Position numbers and translations under genes: made by a program
In this document: positions 54,901 through 64,000 of the stretch, piece after piece
Numbering within the stretch: position 1 is the first letter of the stretch
Layout of the letters: every line of letters begins with the position of its first letter
Notes under the pieces: model-generated
The model's database searches: none
The model's input: the letters and a program-made list of their open reading frames with translations, nothing else
What the model was told of the DNA's origin: nothing
DNA from: Apodemus sylvaticus
Lineage: Eukaryota > Chordata > Mammalia > Rodentia > Muridae
DNA: 64,000 nucleotides
Assembly: GCF_947179515.1 (NCBI RefSeq)
Contig: NC_067472.1
Coordinates: forward strand, 201,770,068-201,834,067
Direction: 5' to 3'

Positions 54901-57900
54901 ATCGTATTAAGAATGCCCTAGTCCCAGCAGGAAACAGCCGTCAGACACGCTCTTCACCACCACCCTGCCTTGGCGCAGGCCAGGAAACACTGGGACGGAT
55001 GCCAAGGAGACCCAGGGCTGGCGGCCTCACCTGATGTCTGGGTAGTCCCGCACCAGCACCCCGACCTCCACCTGGATGCTCGGGGTGTCCTCCAACTGCA
55101 GGATCTCGGCCAAGTGTGGCACCACCTGGTCAAGCCAATACGCCTGGGACTCCTGTGGGAACAAGGGCTTCAGGGTTACCCAATGCAAGTCCCTTCTCCC
55201 CAGTACCCCTTCCCGTGCTGAACTTTGCTCTTGCCCAGCTAGCTCTTTAGTGTCCCCATGGGTAAGAGGGCTCGGAAGGCAGGCTGGCAAGGCGTTAGAT
55301 ACAGCCTTTGCTTACATGATGGGGACCCGTACAGAATCTGTCCCCGAGTTTTTACAGATAATCCTAGATTGGGTAACGGGAATGAAAATCTGCCAGTTGG
55401 CTGGGGAATCGCACACGCCTTTAATCCCAGCCCTCGTGAGGCAGAGGCAGGCGGTTGAGGCCAGCCTGCTCTACAGAGCCTCAGGTCTTCCAAAACAAAC
55501 AACAACAACAAAAAAATCTGACCTAGTCCAGGTTTGGTAGCAAATACCTATAATCCCAGCATGCTCGAGGTGGAGGCAGGGGAATCTGGAGTTCAGCTTT
55601 CTTTAGCCATAAGGAGTTGGAGGCCAGTCTCAGGTGCATGAGACCTTATCTCTAAAAACCAAAACCAACCAAACTTAAACAAAAATGCCCACACTAGGGA
55701 GGCAGAGGCAGTGGCATTTGGGGCTAGCTACATAGTCAGGGGCTATCTCAAAAAAACAATAACTAGGCTGGAGAGATGGCTCAGTGGTTAAGAGCACTGA
55801 CTGCTCTTCTAAAGGTCTTGAGTTCAAATCCCAGCAACCACATGGTGGCTCACAGCCATCTGTAATGGGATCCGATGCCCTCTTCTGGTGTGTCTAAGGA
55901 CAGCTACAGTGTACTTACATATAATAATAAACAAAACAACAACAACAACAACAACAAAAACAGTTAATAAGCTGAGGCCTTGGGTTAATTCCTCCTGGGG
56001 GAGGGGAGTGTGAGACAGAGCTATCCCATTCCAGGTGGGGGTTGAGGGCTAGCATGCGCAAGGGTCTTGGTTCTGTCTGCTGTTGTGCCAAAAACAAAGA
56101 AGCAAACAAACAAAGCACAGCTAACCTGTCCAGAGGGCGGGCGGAGCTCTTGCATAGGACTGCCTGTAAGTCCACAACAATTATCTTGAAAATGTTTCAG
56201 TAAGTGAAACTGTAAGAATCCCTGGAGCAGCTGCCCACCCTCCCGGCCCTCCCAAGAATGACTTGGGACTTCAGATTCGTAGATTTGGTGATATTTGGAT
56301 TTCAGAAATTTTTTGGTTTGTTTGTTTGTTTGTTTGTTTGTTTTTGAGACAAGGTCTCACTGCATAGCTCTGACTGGACCTCAGTATGCAGACTATGCTG
56401 GCCTCTAAATCATGACCCTCCTGCCTCAGTGCTGTGATTACAGGATTGCCATATCTGGAATTTTTTTCTTCTTCAAAAATACTTTAGCTGGGCATAGTGG
56501 GTGCGCACGCACGCACCTTCCAGCCCACCACTCAGGAGGCAGAGGAAGGTGGATCTCTGTGAGTCTGAGGCAAATTTGGTCTACACAGCAAATTCCAAAT
56601 GCCAGCAGTGCATAGGGAGGTCATCTCAAAAACAAAACAAGAACTTATTTCAAGTGTCTCGGTGAGCACAGTGCGGCATGAGTGAAGGGCAGCTATGAGC
56701 TGTCATGTGGGGGCTGGGACTCGAACCCAAGTTCTCTGACAGTAGCCAGGGCTCTCCAGCGCCTCCCGCCCCTGTACTGAGTGGCAGGTGTGCATCATCA
56801 CGGACCCCATCTCTCCCCGAGGACCTTTCCTGTCCTGCTTTGGAAGCCAAGCCGACCCTGACTCCCGACAACCCCACCCCACCACCCCGCTCTCTCACTC
56901 GCCCCCCCACCCCCACCCCAGCCCAGCCTGGCACTCACCAGCCGCCGAAACAACCGCTGCAGTTGCGCCGCGTCCTCGCGGAGCCTCCCGGCCACGCGGC
57001 TGCGGGTCCGCGCAGAGCGACAGCGTAGGCGCCCGCGGAGCAGAGGCCGCACGTACTCCACCAGCGCCCGCCGGTGCAGCTCAGCCACCAGAACCTGGGG
57101 ACAGTGGGAGAGCGGGACACGCTCTAGATCGCCCCCACCCAGCAGGCTGTCAGGGGACCCCAGCCTCACGCTCTGCCCTCACAGGCGGGACACTCCAGAC
57201 ATGCGATGTTCCCGTGTCTCCTCACCGAATGCCCGTTCCTCTCAAGTCAGACTCAGTATCCCCCAATCAGATCCCACACACGTGTGCCGCACCCCAGGAT
57301 CTCCCTAACCCTTCCTTGCAGAGGCCCCAACCTGTCCCTGATCCCCAGTTTCCAGGGGCATGCGTCCCTCTGCGGGCCCCAGATGAGGAGCCACCGACTC
57401 CCCACTTGGTAGGGTCTCCCCCAGGACAAGAGCGCTCTGGGCATCTCCTGCTCCCACCCTCGCACCTGGTACGGCTCATCCTGCATCCTGCGCAGGGCCA
57501 GGGCCTGGGCGCCGAGCGTGCCCACGATGCCATCCAGAGCTTCGGAACTGCTCAGCCACTTCCTGCGCATCAGCTTGTTAAAGTGAGGCTGGGTAGGACA
57601 GTGCGGGAGGGAGGGAGGGAGGGTTTCAGCCTCCTCCCTCCACCCTCCCACACTCCGCTTAGGAAAATCTCCCCCCACCCCGCCCACCTCTTTTGATGCA
57701 GGCAGTACAGGCTGGCCTTGAACTCTTGATCTCCTTGCCTGCAACTCCCAAGTCCTGGGATTACAGGTGTGTGCCAGGCTGGGGACACTTTTTAAAAATC
57801 TTCCCAAGGGAGAACAAAGGTCAGGTGGAGGTTGGGGACCTAGCTCCTGAACTGCTGGGATTTACAGACTGTCAGGGCCTAGTGTCAAAAATGGCTTCCC

Positions 57901-60900
57901 AGAGGGGGGAGGGGAATCCACAGTTCAGGACTGAGGATGGTAGGGAGGCGGTGGGAGACGAGGACCTGGGGCCCTTAAAGGTGTAGAGTTCCGATAACCA
58001 TAAGCTTGTGACATCGATGTGTCCAGACTAGAGACCATTAGCATCATGTCCGGGTGCAAAATGAAAACTAGAGACCCACAGCTGGGTGGGGGCACACCCC
58101 TTTAATCCTGGCACTCACGAAGGCATGGTGCCTTTAACCCCAGGATGCAGAAGCAGCAGAAGCATGCCTGATCTCTGTGAGTTCAAGGCCAGCCTGGTCT
58201 ATATAACAAGTCTCAGACATAATGAAACCCTAGTTAAAGACAACAAAAACCTCCTTCAAGAACTATTAGGGGGCAGTGGTGGCGCACGCCTGTGTAATCC
58301 CAGCACTCTGGGAGACAGAGGCAGGCGGATTTCTGAGTTCGAGGCCAGCCTGGTCTACAGAGTGAGTTCCTGGACAGCCAGGGCTAAACAGAGAAACCCT
58401 GTCTCGGAAAAACCAAATCCAAAAGGAAAAAAAAAAAGAAAGAAAAAAAAAAACCCAGAACTATTAGGACTTAAAGAACTTTACTTCTTCATCTTCATCG
58501 CCATCATTTTGGTTTTCTCTGTGTAGCCCTGGCTGTCCCAAAGTCTGCCTGTAGACCAGGCTAGCCTCAGTCTCTGAGATCTACCTGAGTGCTGAGTTTA
58601 AAGGTGTGCACCAACCCAGCCTGCTCTATTATCAGTATCAATTCAATCCCTCCATCACTGAGTCAAAGCAGCAACTTCCGGTTTGTTTGGAGTCAGTTAA
58701 GTCAAACAATGGTTTGCTGGGGCACACAGGTGAAAGGCCGGCTCGCTAAAGCAGACATGTGAGAGAATGTTTTCCTGAAGCAGACGTGGATGAAGGGATG
58801 CTTTTCTATAGTAGACATGGAAAGGACCTGTGGTGAAGTTGTATAAATTCAGGAGACGAGCACTGAGCCTTGGTCTGCTTTGCCCCGCCTGGATGATAGT
58901 CTCCACTAATGACACAACACGCGTGGATTGGCTTGCGTTACATCGTGTTGTTGAGCTCCACTTGTGGGAACACGGCAACTGAGAGAAACTCATGAAGTTT
59001 CTCATGAAAGTTCTCATGAAGTTCCTGAGGCAGCTTGCTGCCTCCACGACCTCACCCTGGACCACCGCCTGGCAGTTTCTTTGGGATTGAATTACATACA
59101 ACTGCTGGTTCGTGCCTGGTGTCTGCCTGCCGAGAGGACTGGTCTGCAGCTGCTGAGTCATTTTTGGTGTTTGCTATGGGACTGAACTGCTGTCAAAGAA
59201 GATCAAACTCGCCCCCAAAGAACTATCGCCGAACAGGTCCACTCCCCCCCCCCCATGCCCTAATAACTTTTCTCTCTCCCTCTGCTGGGTGCTGGGTTAG
59301 AAGAGAGGATGAGCCAGGCAGTGGTGGCGCACACCTGTAATCCCAGCACTCTGGAAGGCAGAGGCAGGCAGATTTCTGAGTTTGAGGACAGCCTGGTCTA
59401 CAGAGTGAGTTCCAGGACAGCCAGGGCTACACAGAGAAACCCGGTCTCGAAAAACCAAAAAGAAGAAGAAGAAGAAGAAGAAGAAGAAGAAGAAGAAGAA
59501 GAAGAAGAAGAAGAAGAAGAAGAAGAAGAAGAAGAAGAAGAAGAAGAAGAAGAAGAAGAAGAAGAGAGGATGGATCCTTATTAAAAGCAGATTGCAAAAA
59601 AATTATGGCTACACTGAGCGGTATCCTTTATTTTTTTGGTCCTCAGGAGGACTTTACACGGTGTGACAATGAAGAATTAGGCCTTCCCTTGACTTTAATG
59701 CGTGCATTCTGGGAGCTGTGGGACCCCAAAGTCCAGACTGTTGTATAACAGAGATTGGAGGCTTGAGGTTGGCCCAAGGGGCAGGACTGCAGCAAACAGG
59801 CCTCCTGGAGTGTGAGGGGGTTGTTTCCCTTGGCAACCCAGGGGACCCATCAGTAGGGGAGAGAGAGGGCCAGGCTCTCTCCCTGCCTGGCCTACAGCAG
59901 CATTCGTTCAGGAGCACACAGGCCCACGTGCACGCAGTCACCTGTATGTGTGCGCAACTCTGCAAGTGCATAGGCTAAGCAGCCACGTCGGCCCCGTCTG
60001 AGTGCAGTGTCTCCTCGGTGACCACCCCAGGGTCACCTCTCCTAACCTCACTCATCCTCTCCCTCTCTTGCCTACCAGCAGCCTCAGACCTTTCCTGCCT
60101 CTGATTTCCTACCTCAAACACGCACTGAGTGAAGGCAAAGGTCGAGGACCGCGCTAAGAACAAAGCCTGACACTGGGAAGGGTGAGGCCAGCCTGGACTA
60201 CATGTGAAGTTCCAGGCTAGACAGGGCTACAAAGAGTGACCCTGTCCCGACTACCCACACATCAAAAAGAGGAGTCAAGTTTAGTATGGTGATGCACGCT
60301 TTTAATCCCACCCCGAGGAAGCAGATGCAGGTAGATTTCTGTGTGTTCCAAGCTAGCCTGGGCAATTAATGAGACAGGGACTCAGTGGGGAAGAGTTGGA
60401 AATGAGGCTCCATGGTAGAGCCCCGCCTAGAATCCCCCAGTGAGGGGCTGGGGCGTGGCTCAGTGGTAGAGCCCCGCCTAGAATCCCCCAGTGAGGGGCT
60501 GGGGCGTGGCTCAGTGGTAGAGCCCCGCCCAGAATCCCCCAGTGAGGGGCTGGGGCGTGGCTCAGTGGTAGAGCCCCGCCTAGAATCCCCCAGTGAGGGG
60601 CTGGGGGCGTGGCTCAGTGGTAGAGCCCCGCCTAGAATCTTTACTGAGGGGCTGGGACTGAGCCCCTACCTAGCATGGGAGACTCTGACCTCGGTCTGCA
60701 GCTCCTTAAAGGGGCAGGAAGGCAAAGGTCTGGCACATCCTGCTGCAGTTAGTGCTTTGGGATAGAAACCATCAGGGAATCAGAACTAGAATCTCCTGGA
60801 CTCATGTTTTTCCTTCCCCTCCTGCAACAGATGGGGGTGGAGCTCCATGGCATAGATTGACTTTGAATTCCTAGATTCAAGGGATCCTCCTGCCTCAGGC

Positions 60901-62015
60901 TTCCTAGTAGCTGGAAGTACAAGTGTGCACAAGTACACCCCCTGACAAGTCACTATCCTGTTGTATGTGTGTGGGTGGGTGTGTATGTATGTATGTATGT
61001 GTGTGCATGTATCTATATATGTAGGTGTATGTATGTATGTGTGTATGTATGTATGTATGTGTGTATGTATGTGTGTGTGCATGTATGTAGGTGTGTATAT
61101 GTATGTATGTATGTGTGTATGTATGTATTTAGAGACAGGGTCTCATTCCATAGCTCTGGCTGGCCTGGAACTCATTTTGTAGACTAGCCTGTCTTCAAAC
61201 TGCCTCTCAAATGCTGAGATGAAAAGTGTGTGCTAAGCTGGGTGGTGGTGGTGGCGGCGCACGCCTGTGATCCCAGCACTTGGGAGGCAGAGGTAGGCAG
61301 ATTTCTGAGTTCTGAGTGAGTTCCAGGACAGCCAGGGCTACACAGAGAAACCCTGTCTCGGAAAACCAGAAAAAAAAAAGTGTGTGCCGCCATGGCTGAG
61401 CCGTCAGGATGCTGCATTTTAAGTGGGATAATCAGACATTTTTGAGTTAAAGATTTGAAAGAAGCAAGGAGGCAGATGTCGGCTCAGTGGAGATGAGGTA
61501 GGTAGGGTCTGTCCACACCACTGACTGGATGGCCCCTCCCTGCTGCCCACACTTACCCGTCCTATTACATCACCCCCCATGGCATTTAAAGAGGCCCTGG
61601 GGACAAAGGGTCATGAATTTGTGGGGCCTCTGAAGGCAACACAGGGCACGACCATCTCATGCTGGAGGCTCCCTGCCCCTCCCCAAGCCACGCCCTCCTA
61701 CCTCTTCCTTCCTCCCCTTTCCAACAAGCAGTTCCCCCACGGCCCCCAGCCCCAGCCCTCTCTGCTTCCCCGAACACTTGAGTCATGGGTTGGAAGGAAG
61801 GAACTGGCGGCGTGGAGAGTGATGCCAGCTCACCCTGGCACGCCCACCCCAGGCCCACCCAGGCCCCTACCTCACTCACCTGCAGTTCCTGGAACAACAG
61901 CTCAGCAAGAACACGATGGCAGAGCCGGGTCACTCGGTCCAGGGCGGAGGCTGAAGCTTCCCGCGCAGGTTCACACTCAGGGGGCCCCACCCTGGCCAGC
62001 CGCTCCGCCAGAGAC
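51657..62015 (-). CDS. Exoc3l2: Exoc3l2, exocyst complex component 3-like 2, five 3' exons
   Basis: Codes for a Sec6/EXOC3-family protein related to the exocyst subunit that tethers secretory vesicles; reported roles include endothelial VEGFR2 trafficking. Five exons join in phase on the minus strand: 61880-62015, 57466-57588, 56939-57094, 55031-55152 and 51657-51948. They encode about 275 C-terminal residues, with LCHRVLAELLFQELQ, PHFNKLMRRKWLSSSEALDG, VEYVRPLLRGRLRCRSARTR, YWLDQVVPHLAEILQLED, VLVRDYPDIRRKHVAALL and FFADIPVPR. This is the helical Sec6 C-terminal region. Earlier exons lie beyond the right edge. Minus-strand AATAAA is at 51307-51312. The remaining mammalian gene order supports the call. 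Confidence 0.93.
52190..52362 (-). mobile_element. B1 SINE
   Basis: Antisense full-length copy with a TTTTG-rich head. Confidence 0.93.
52421..52606 (-). repeat. Same ID/B4-related tandem unit, about 3.5 copies
   Basis: Copies contain actgagccacgcccccagcc and gggggattctaggc, in the same orientation as 6903-7267. They lie in an Exoc3l2 intron. Confidence 0.88.
52610..54190 (-). other. Exoc3l2 intron segment, low-repeat
   Basis: Apart from a B1 at 53413-53565 and a single ID/B4-type unit near 54110-54165, I see nothing. Confidence 0.4.
53413..53565 (+). mobile_element. B1 SINE
   Basis: gccaggcatggtggtgcatg to cagagaaaccttggtcttg and an AAAT tail. Confidence 0.92.
54195..54355 (-). mobile_element. 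B1 SINE
   Basis: Antisense: gagacaaggtttctctgtat to gcgagcgccaccacaccctg. Confidence 0.9.
54486..54674 (+). mobile_element. B2 SINE
   Basis: Sense B2. Flanks ggagtggccc and ggaagtggccc are a likely target duplication. Confidence 0.93.
55031..55152 (-). CDS. Exoc3l2: Exoc3l2 exon
   Basis: A 122-bp exon between cccacag and gtgagg, encoding ESQAYWLDQVVPHLAEILQL through RDYPDI plus two bases of Arg. Confidence 0.94.
55395..55660 (+). mobile_element. B1 and older B1-like SINE
   Basis: cgcctttaatcccagccctc with an AAC-rich tail, then cctataatcccagcatgctc with a diverged body. Confidence 0.75.
55765..55945 (+). mobile_element. B2 SINE
   Basis: Sense copy ending in an AACAAC-rich tail. Confidence 0.94.
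56325..56640. mobile_element. Old antisense B1 followed by sense B1
   Basis: gagacaaggtctcactgcat (minus) to 56462, then gctgggcatagtgggtgcgc (plus) to 56640. Confidence 0.65.
56939..57094 (-). CDS. Exoc3l2: Exoc3l2 exon
   Basis: Exactly 52 codons, VLVAELHRRALVEYVRPLL to LQRLFRRL, between ccccag and gtgagt. It is Arg-rich and GC-rich. Confidence 0.94.
57466..57588 (-). CDS. Exoc3l2: Exoc3l2 exon
   Basis: Exactly 41 codons, PHFNKLMRRKWLSSSEALDG to RRMQDEPYQ, between acccag and gtgcga. Confidence 0.93.
58083..58455 (+). mobile_element. Two tandem-oriented B1 SINEs
   Basis: An older copy at 58083-58255 and a younger one at 58262-58455 with an A-rich tail. Confidence 0.88.
58500..58625 (-). 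mobile_element. B1 SINE, diverged
   Basis: gttttctctgtgtagccctg to aaaggtgtgcaccaacccag. Confidence 0.75.
58650..59235 (+). mobile_element. Possible solitary ERV LTR
   Basis: A block unlike the flanking SINEs with a TATAAAT box at 58842-58848 and short internal direct repeats (catgaagttyctca) near 58990. No viral gene is seen. Family not identified. Confidence 0.35.
59312..59560 (+). mobile_element. B1 with (AAG)n tail and target-site duplication
   Basis: Full-length B1 to 59458, then about 33 AGA units. Identical gaagagaggatg at 59300-59311 and 59561-59572 enclose both. Confidence 0.95.
60285..60380 (+). mobile_element. Old B1 fragment
   Basis: gatgcacgcttttaatccca to aagctagcctgggcaatt. 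Confidence 0.65.
60405..60655 (+). repeat. Same ID/B4-related tandem unit, five copies, opposite orientation
   Basis: Units of 51-54 bp read ggctggggcgtggctcagtg then gtagagccccgcctagaat. Lengths divisible by three keep one frame open without indicating a protein. Confidence 0.9.
60960..61215. repeat. (TATG)n tract then antisense B1 remnant
   Basis: TATG/TGTG repeats to 61128, then gagacagggtctcattccat. Confidence 0.85.
61235..61385 (+). mobile_element. B1 with internal deletion
   Basis: gatttctgagttc joins directly to tgagtgagttcc, missing the gaggccagcctggtctacag segment. Confidence 0.9.
61880..62015 (-). CDS. Exoc3l2: Exoc3l2 exon (5'-most in window)
   Basis: A 136-bp exon between tctccacag and gtgagt. 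One split base, then SLAERLARVGPPECEPARE through LLFQELQ, ending in phase 0. Confidence 0.92.
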
Positions 62016-62188
62016 CTGTGGAGACCAGCAGGCTCAGAGTCAAGGCCTTCTAAAGCCCGAACGCCCATGCTGGGACCAGCTGCGCCTGGGGCAGCAGATC
62101 TGCGATCCCAGTTACAGAAGAAGCTGAGGCAGGGGGATGCTAAGTTCGCGGTCAGCCTGGGCTACAGGGTGACTCAAGACTATCTTGA

Positions 62189-62565
62189 ATAGGGCTGGAG
62201 AGATGGCTCAGTGGTTAAGAGGACCCAGGTGTGGTTCCCAGCACCCATGTGGCAGATCACAAGCATCTGTTACTCCAGTTCCATGGAATCTCACATCTTC
62301 TTCTGACCACTGAGAGGAATGTACTCCCACGCACATGTGTGAACACAAGCACACACATGCATGCACACATACACACGTGCACATGCACACATACATACAC
62401 ATACACATATACACACAAACACACATGCACACAAACACACATATACACATACACATGCATACATACATACATACACACACATGCACACATACATACACAC
62501 ATACACATGCACACACATGCACACATACATACATACACATACATGCAAACATACACACAAGGACT
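62189..62565 (+). mobile_element. B3 SINE followed by (CA)n
   Basis: ctggagagatggctcagtgg to cctcacatcttcttctgacc-type body, then CA/CATA repeats from 62346. Confidence 0.85.
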
Positions 62566-62639
62566 AAAATAAATCTTTTTCTGAAAGACAGAAAAAAACT
62601 AAAGGTCCATCTAATTTGAGGGTAAAACTCTTGCCTGCT

Positions 62640-63085
62640 ACGGCTTGGATTGGATGGCCATTGGCGTGGAAAAAAAAAAAACAGAAAAGAAGCAATATAT
62701 GTGTGCACACAGTAAAATATTTAATGACATATACTGTGAAGAGAATTCTGATTGCTTGTCAGAGAATTCTAAGAAACCAAGACAGGAGTCTTGTAAGCAG
62801 TTTCCTTAACAACAACAACCCCTCGGAATCGTCCTGGATGATGCTTGGGCCCCTCTCAGGTGCAGAGGATTGGTGCGAGCTCACCTCAGATAACTCCCCA
62901 CAGCTGACTATTGTACCCCTTTCTTTGTCTCTATGGAAAAACATGTTTTGACCATGTGTGTGGTTTGTCTGTGATTGGACACTTTAGTCCTGTGACTCCT
63001 CCAGCCCTCAGAATATACATTGCTTGAGACTCTGAATGAAGCCGGCTACTACAGGAAACTTCAGTCGGCCTCATAGGCCAGCCTC
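62640..63085 (+). mobile_element. Possible LTR fragment
   Basis: A non-SINE block bounded by repeats. It resembles rodent LTR sequence only by general composition. Confidence 0.2.
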
Positions 63086-63114
63086 GCTCTCCCAGGGCAA
63101 ACTGTCTCTGTCAC

Positions 63115-63232
63115 CAAGACAAGGTTTCTCTGTGTATCCCTGGCTGGTCCGGTCCAGAACTCGCTCTGTAGACTGACCTGCCTCTGCCTCCTGAAGCCTG
63201 GGATTGAAGGTGTGGCCACCACGGCCAGCTAT
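63115..63232 (-). mobile_element. B1 SINE, diverged
   Basis: caaggtttctctgtgtatcc to gtggccaccacggcc. Confidence 0.75.
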
Positions 63233-63349
63233 ACTTATGTTTTCAGTGCGTTTGTAAATGTACATATCTCAGAATATATGCAGGTAACACTAACGATATC
63301 GGTTCCTTCCAAAAGGGCCAGAATGGGTAAAGAGGCTTCCCACGCCTGC

Positions 63350-63402
63350 CCATCATCATCATCATCATCATTATCCCTCCTCCTCCTCCTCCTCCTCCTC
63401 CA
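63350..63402 (+). repeat. (ATC)n then (TCC)n microsatellite
   Basis: Adjacent trinucleotide runs. Confidence 0.93.
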
Positions 63403-63764
63403 TAGTAGTGTGTCTGCCTTAGCACATGTGTGACGGCCAGAGGATGTCCTGAGACAGCCTGTCCTCTCCGTCCCGGGGATGGAGTCCCGGGGATGGAACC
63501 CTGGGTTATCATGCTTGGCTGCACATGCTTTTGTCCACCGAGAAGCCATCTCGCTGAATCTCCACTTTTATAAAAGCCATTTGGGGGTCCTACAGTGCCC
63601 TGAGCAAGCAGGCCCTGGGTTCAGGGTTTCATCCTAGGTGTGTAATGAATAAACAGTGCCCGTAGGGTGGCATCACCTCGAGGCAGAGGCAGGCTGTTTT
63701 TAGGGACACATGAGACCCTGTACTAAACCCAATCAATAAGTGAGTAATTTAAGATTACATGTGG

Positions 63765-64000
63765 CTGGGCATTGGATCACATCTGCTTAGTCGGGGCTCT
63801 TGGGAGGTGGAGAAGGTTAGATCTCTGTGAGTTCGAGGCCAACCTGGACTACATACTAGATTCCAGGATAGTCAGAGCTATAAAGAGACTCTGTCTAAAG
63901 TTAATTTTAAAGCAAGTTGCCGGGCAGTGGTGGTGCATGCCTTTAATCCCAGCACTTGGGAAGCAGAAGCAGGCGGATTTCTGAGTTGGAGGCCAGCCTG
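63765..64000 (+). mobile_element. Old B1, then B1 cut by window end
   Basis: Diverged copy to about 63900; a younger one from 63918 runs off the right edge at gaggccagcctg. Confidence 0.88.

Larger units (their letters stand above)
59575..61879 (-). other. Exoc3l2 intron segment
   Basis: Holds the inverted tandem unit (60405-60655), a (TATG)n tract and B1 copies. 59640-60180 and 61400-61860 show no exon. Confidence 0.5.

Noticed and set aside
59309..59584. Poly-Glu frame
   Set aside because: A B1 SINE joined to an (AAG)n microsatellite, not a gene.
60412..60765. Repetitive 117-residue plus-strand frame (VEPRLESPSEGLGRGS units)
   Set aside because: It is a tandem DNA repeat whose 51-base unit is a multiple of three, so no stop appears by chance.
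62335..62567. CRISPR-like regularly spaced repeats
   Set aside because: Simple CA/CATA microsatellite in a vertebrate genome; no spacers.
62208..62708. Cys/Val/Met-rich and His/Thr-rich frames
   Set aside because: Both are translations of a (CA)n/(TG)n tract.

Overview
This is a stretch of rodent nuclear DNA. Dozens of B1, B2, B3 and ID/B4 SINEs, long (TG)n and other microsatellites, and intron-split vertebrate genes identify it. The young B1 copies look murine (Mus or a close relative); the sequence alone does not fix the species. The gene order Ppp1r37 (+), Nkpd1 (-), Trappc6a (-), Bloc1s3 (+), Exoc3l2 (-) matches the human 19q13.32 block and its mouse chromosome 7 counterpart.

Layout. 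1-8718: 3' part of a large Ppp1r37 intron, filled with SINEs, a tandem ~52-bp repeat and a probable LTR. 8719-14161: eleven Ppp1r37 coding exons to the stop, with 3' UTR to about 14685. 14690-20130: intergenic, containing an intact-frame Rpl18a processed pseudogene. 20135-27450: Nkpd1 on the minus strand, with a large 3' coding exon, two short upstream coding exons, a 5' non-coding exon, and a 5'-truncated L1 in an intron. 29335-36110: Trappc6a on the minus strand, six exons encoding 159 residues. 36006-36490: GC-rich head-to-head promoter shared with Bloc1s3. 37158-37745: Bloc1s3, a single coding exon of 195 codons. 37746-51300: repeat-rich intergenic DNA with a nested SINE cluster. 51300-62015: the five 3'-most exons of Exoc3l2 on the minus strand; its 5' part lies beyond the window.

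The genes are not a pathway operon. Trappc6a (TRAPP tethering complex) and Bloc1s3 (BLOC-1) both serve vesicle trafficking and lysosome-related organelles. They share a promoter carrying a TCACGTGAC E-box of the MITF/TFEB type, which is the most biologically suggestive regulatory feature here. Exoc3l2 is an exocyst Sec6-like protein; Ppp1r37 is a leucine-rich-repeat PP1 regulator; Nkpd1 is a KAP-family P-loop protein whose nucleotide-binding motifs look degenerate.

I found no undescribed gene system. The items most worth a second look are a tRNA-A-box-bearing tandem repeat at four separate loci, the shared E-box promoter, the degenerate Nkpd1 motifs, a CTG tract in the Exoc3l2 3' UTR, and several SINE and L1 insertions whose target-site duplications can be read directly. 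Exon boundaries were placed by eye from GT/AG sites, phase and recalled protein families; no alignment was run.
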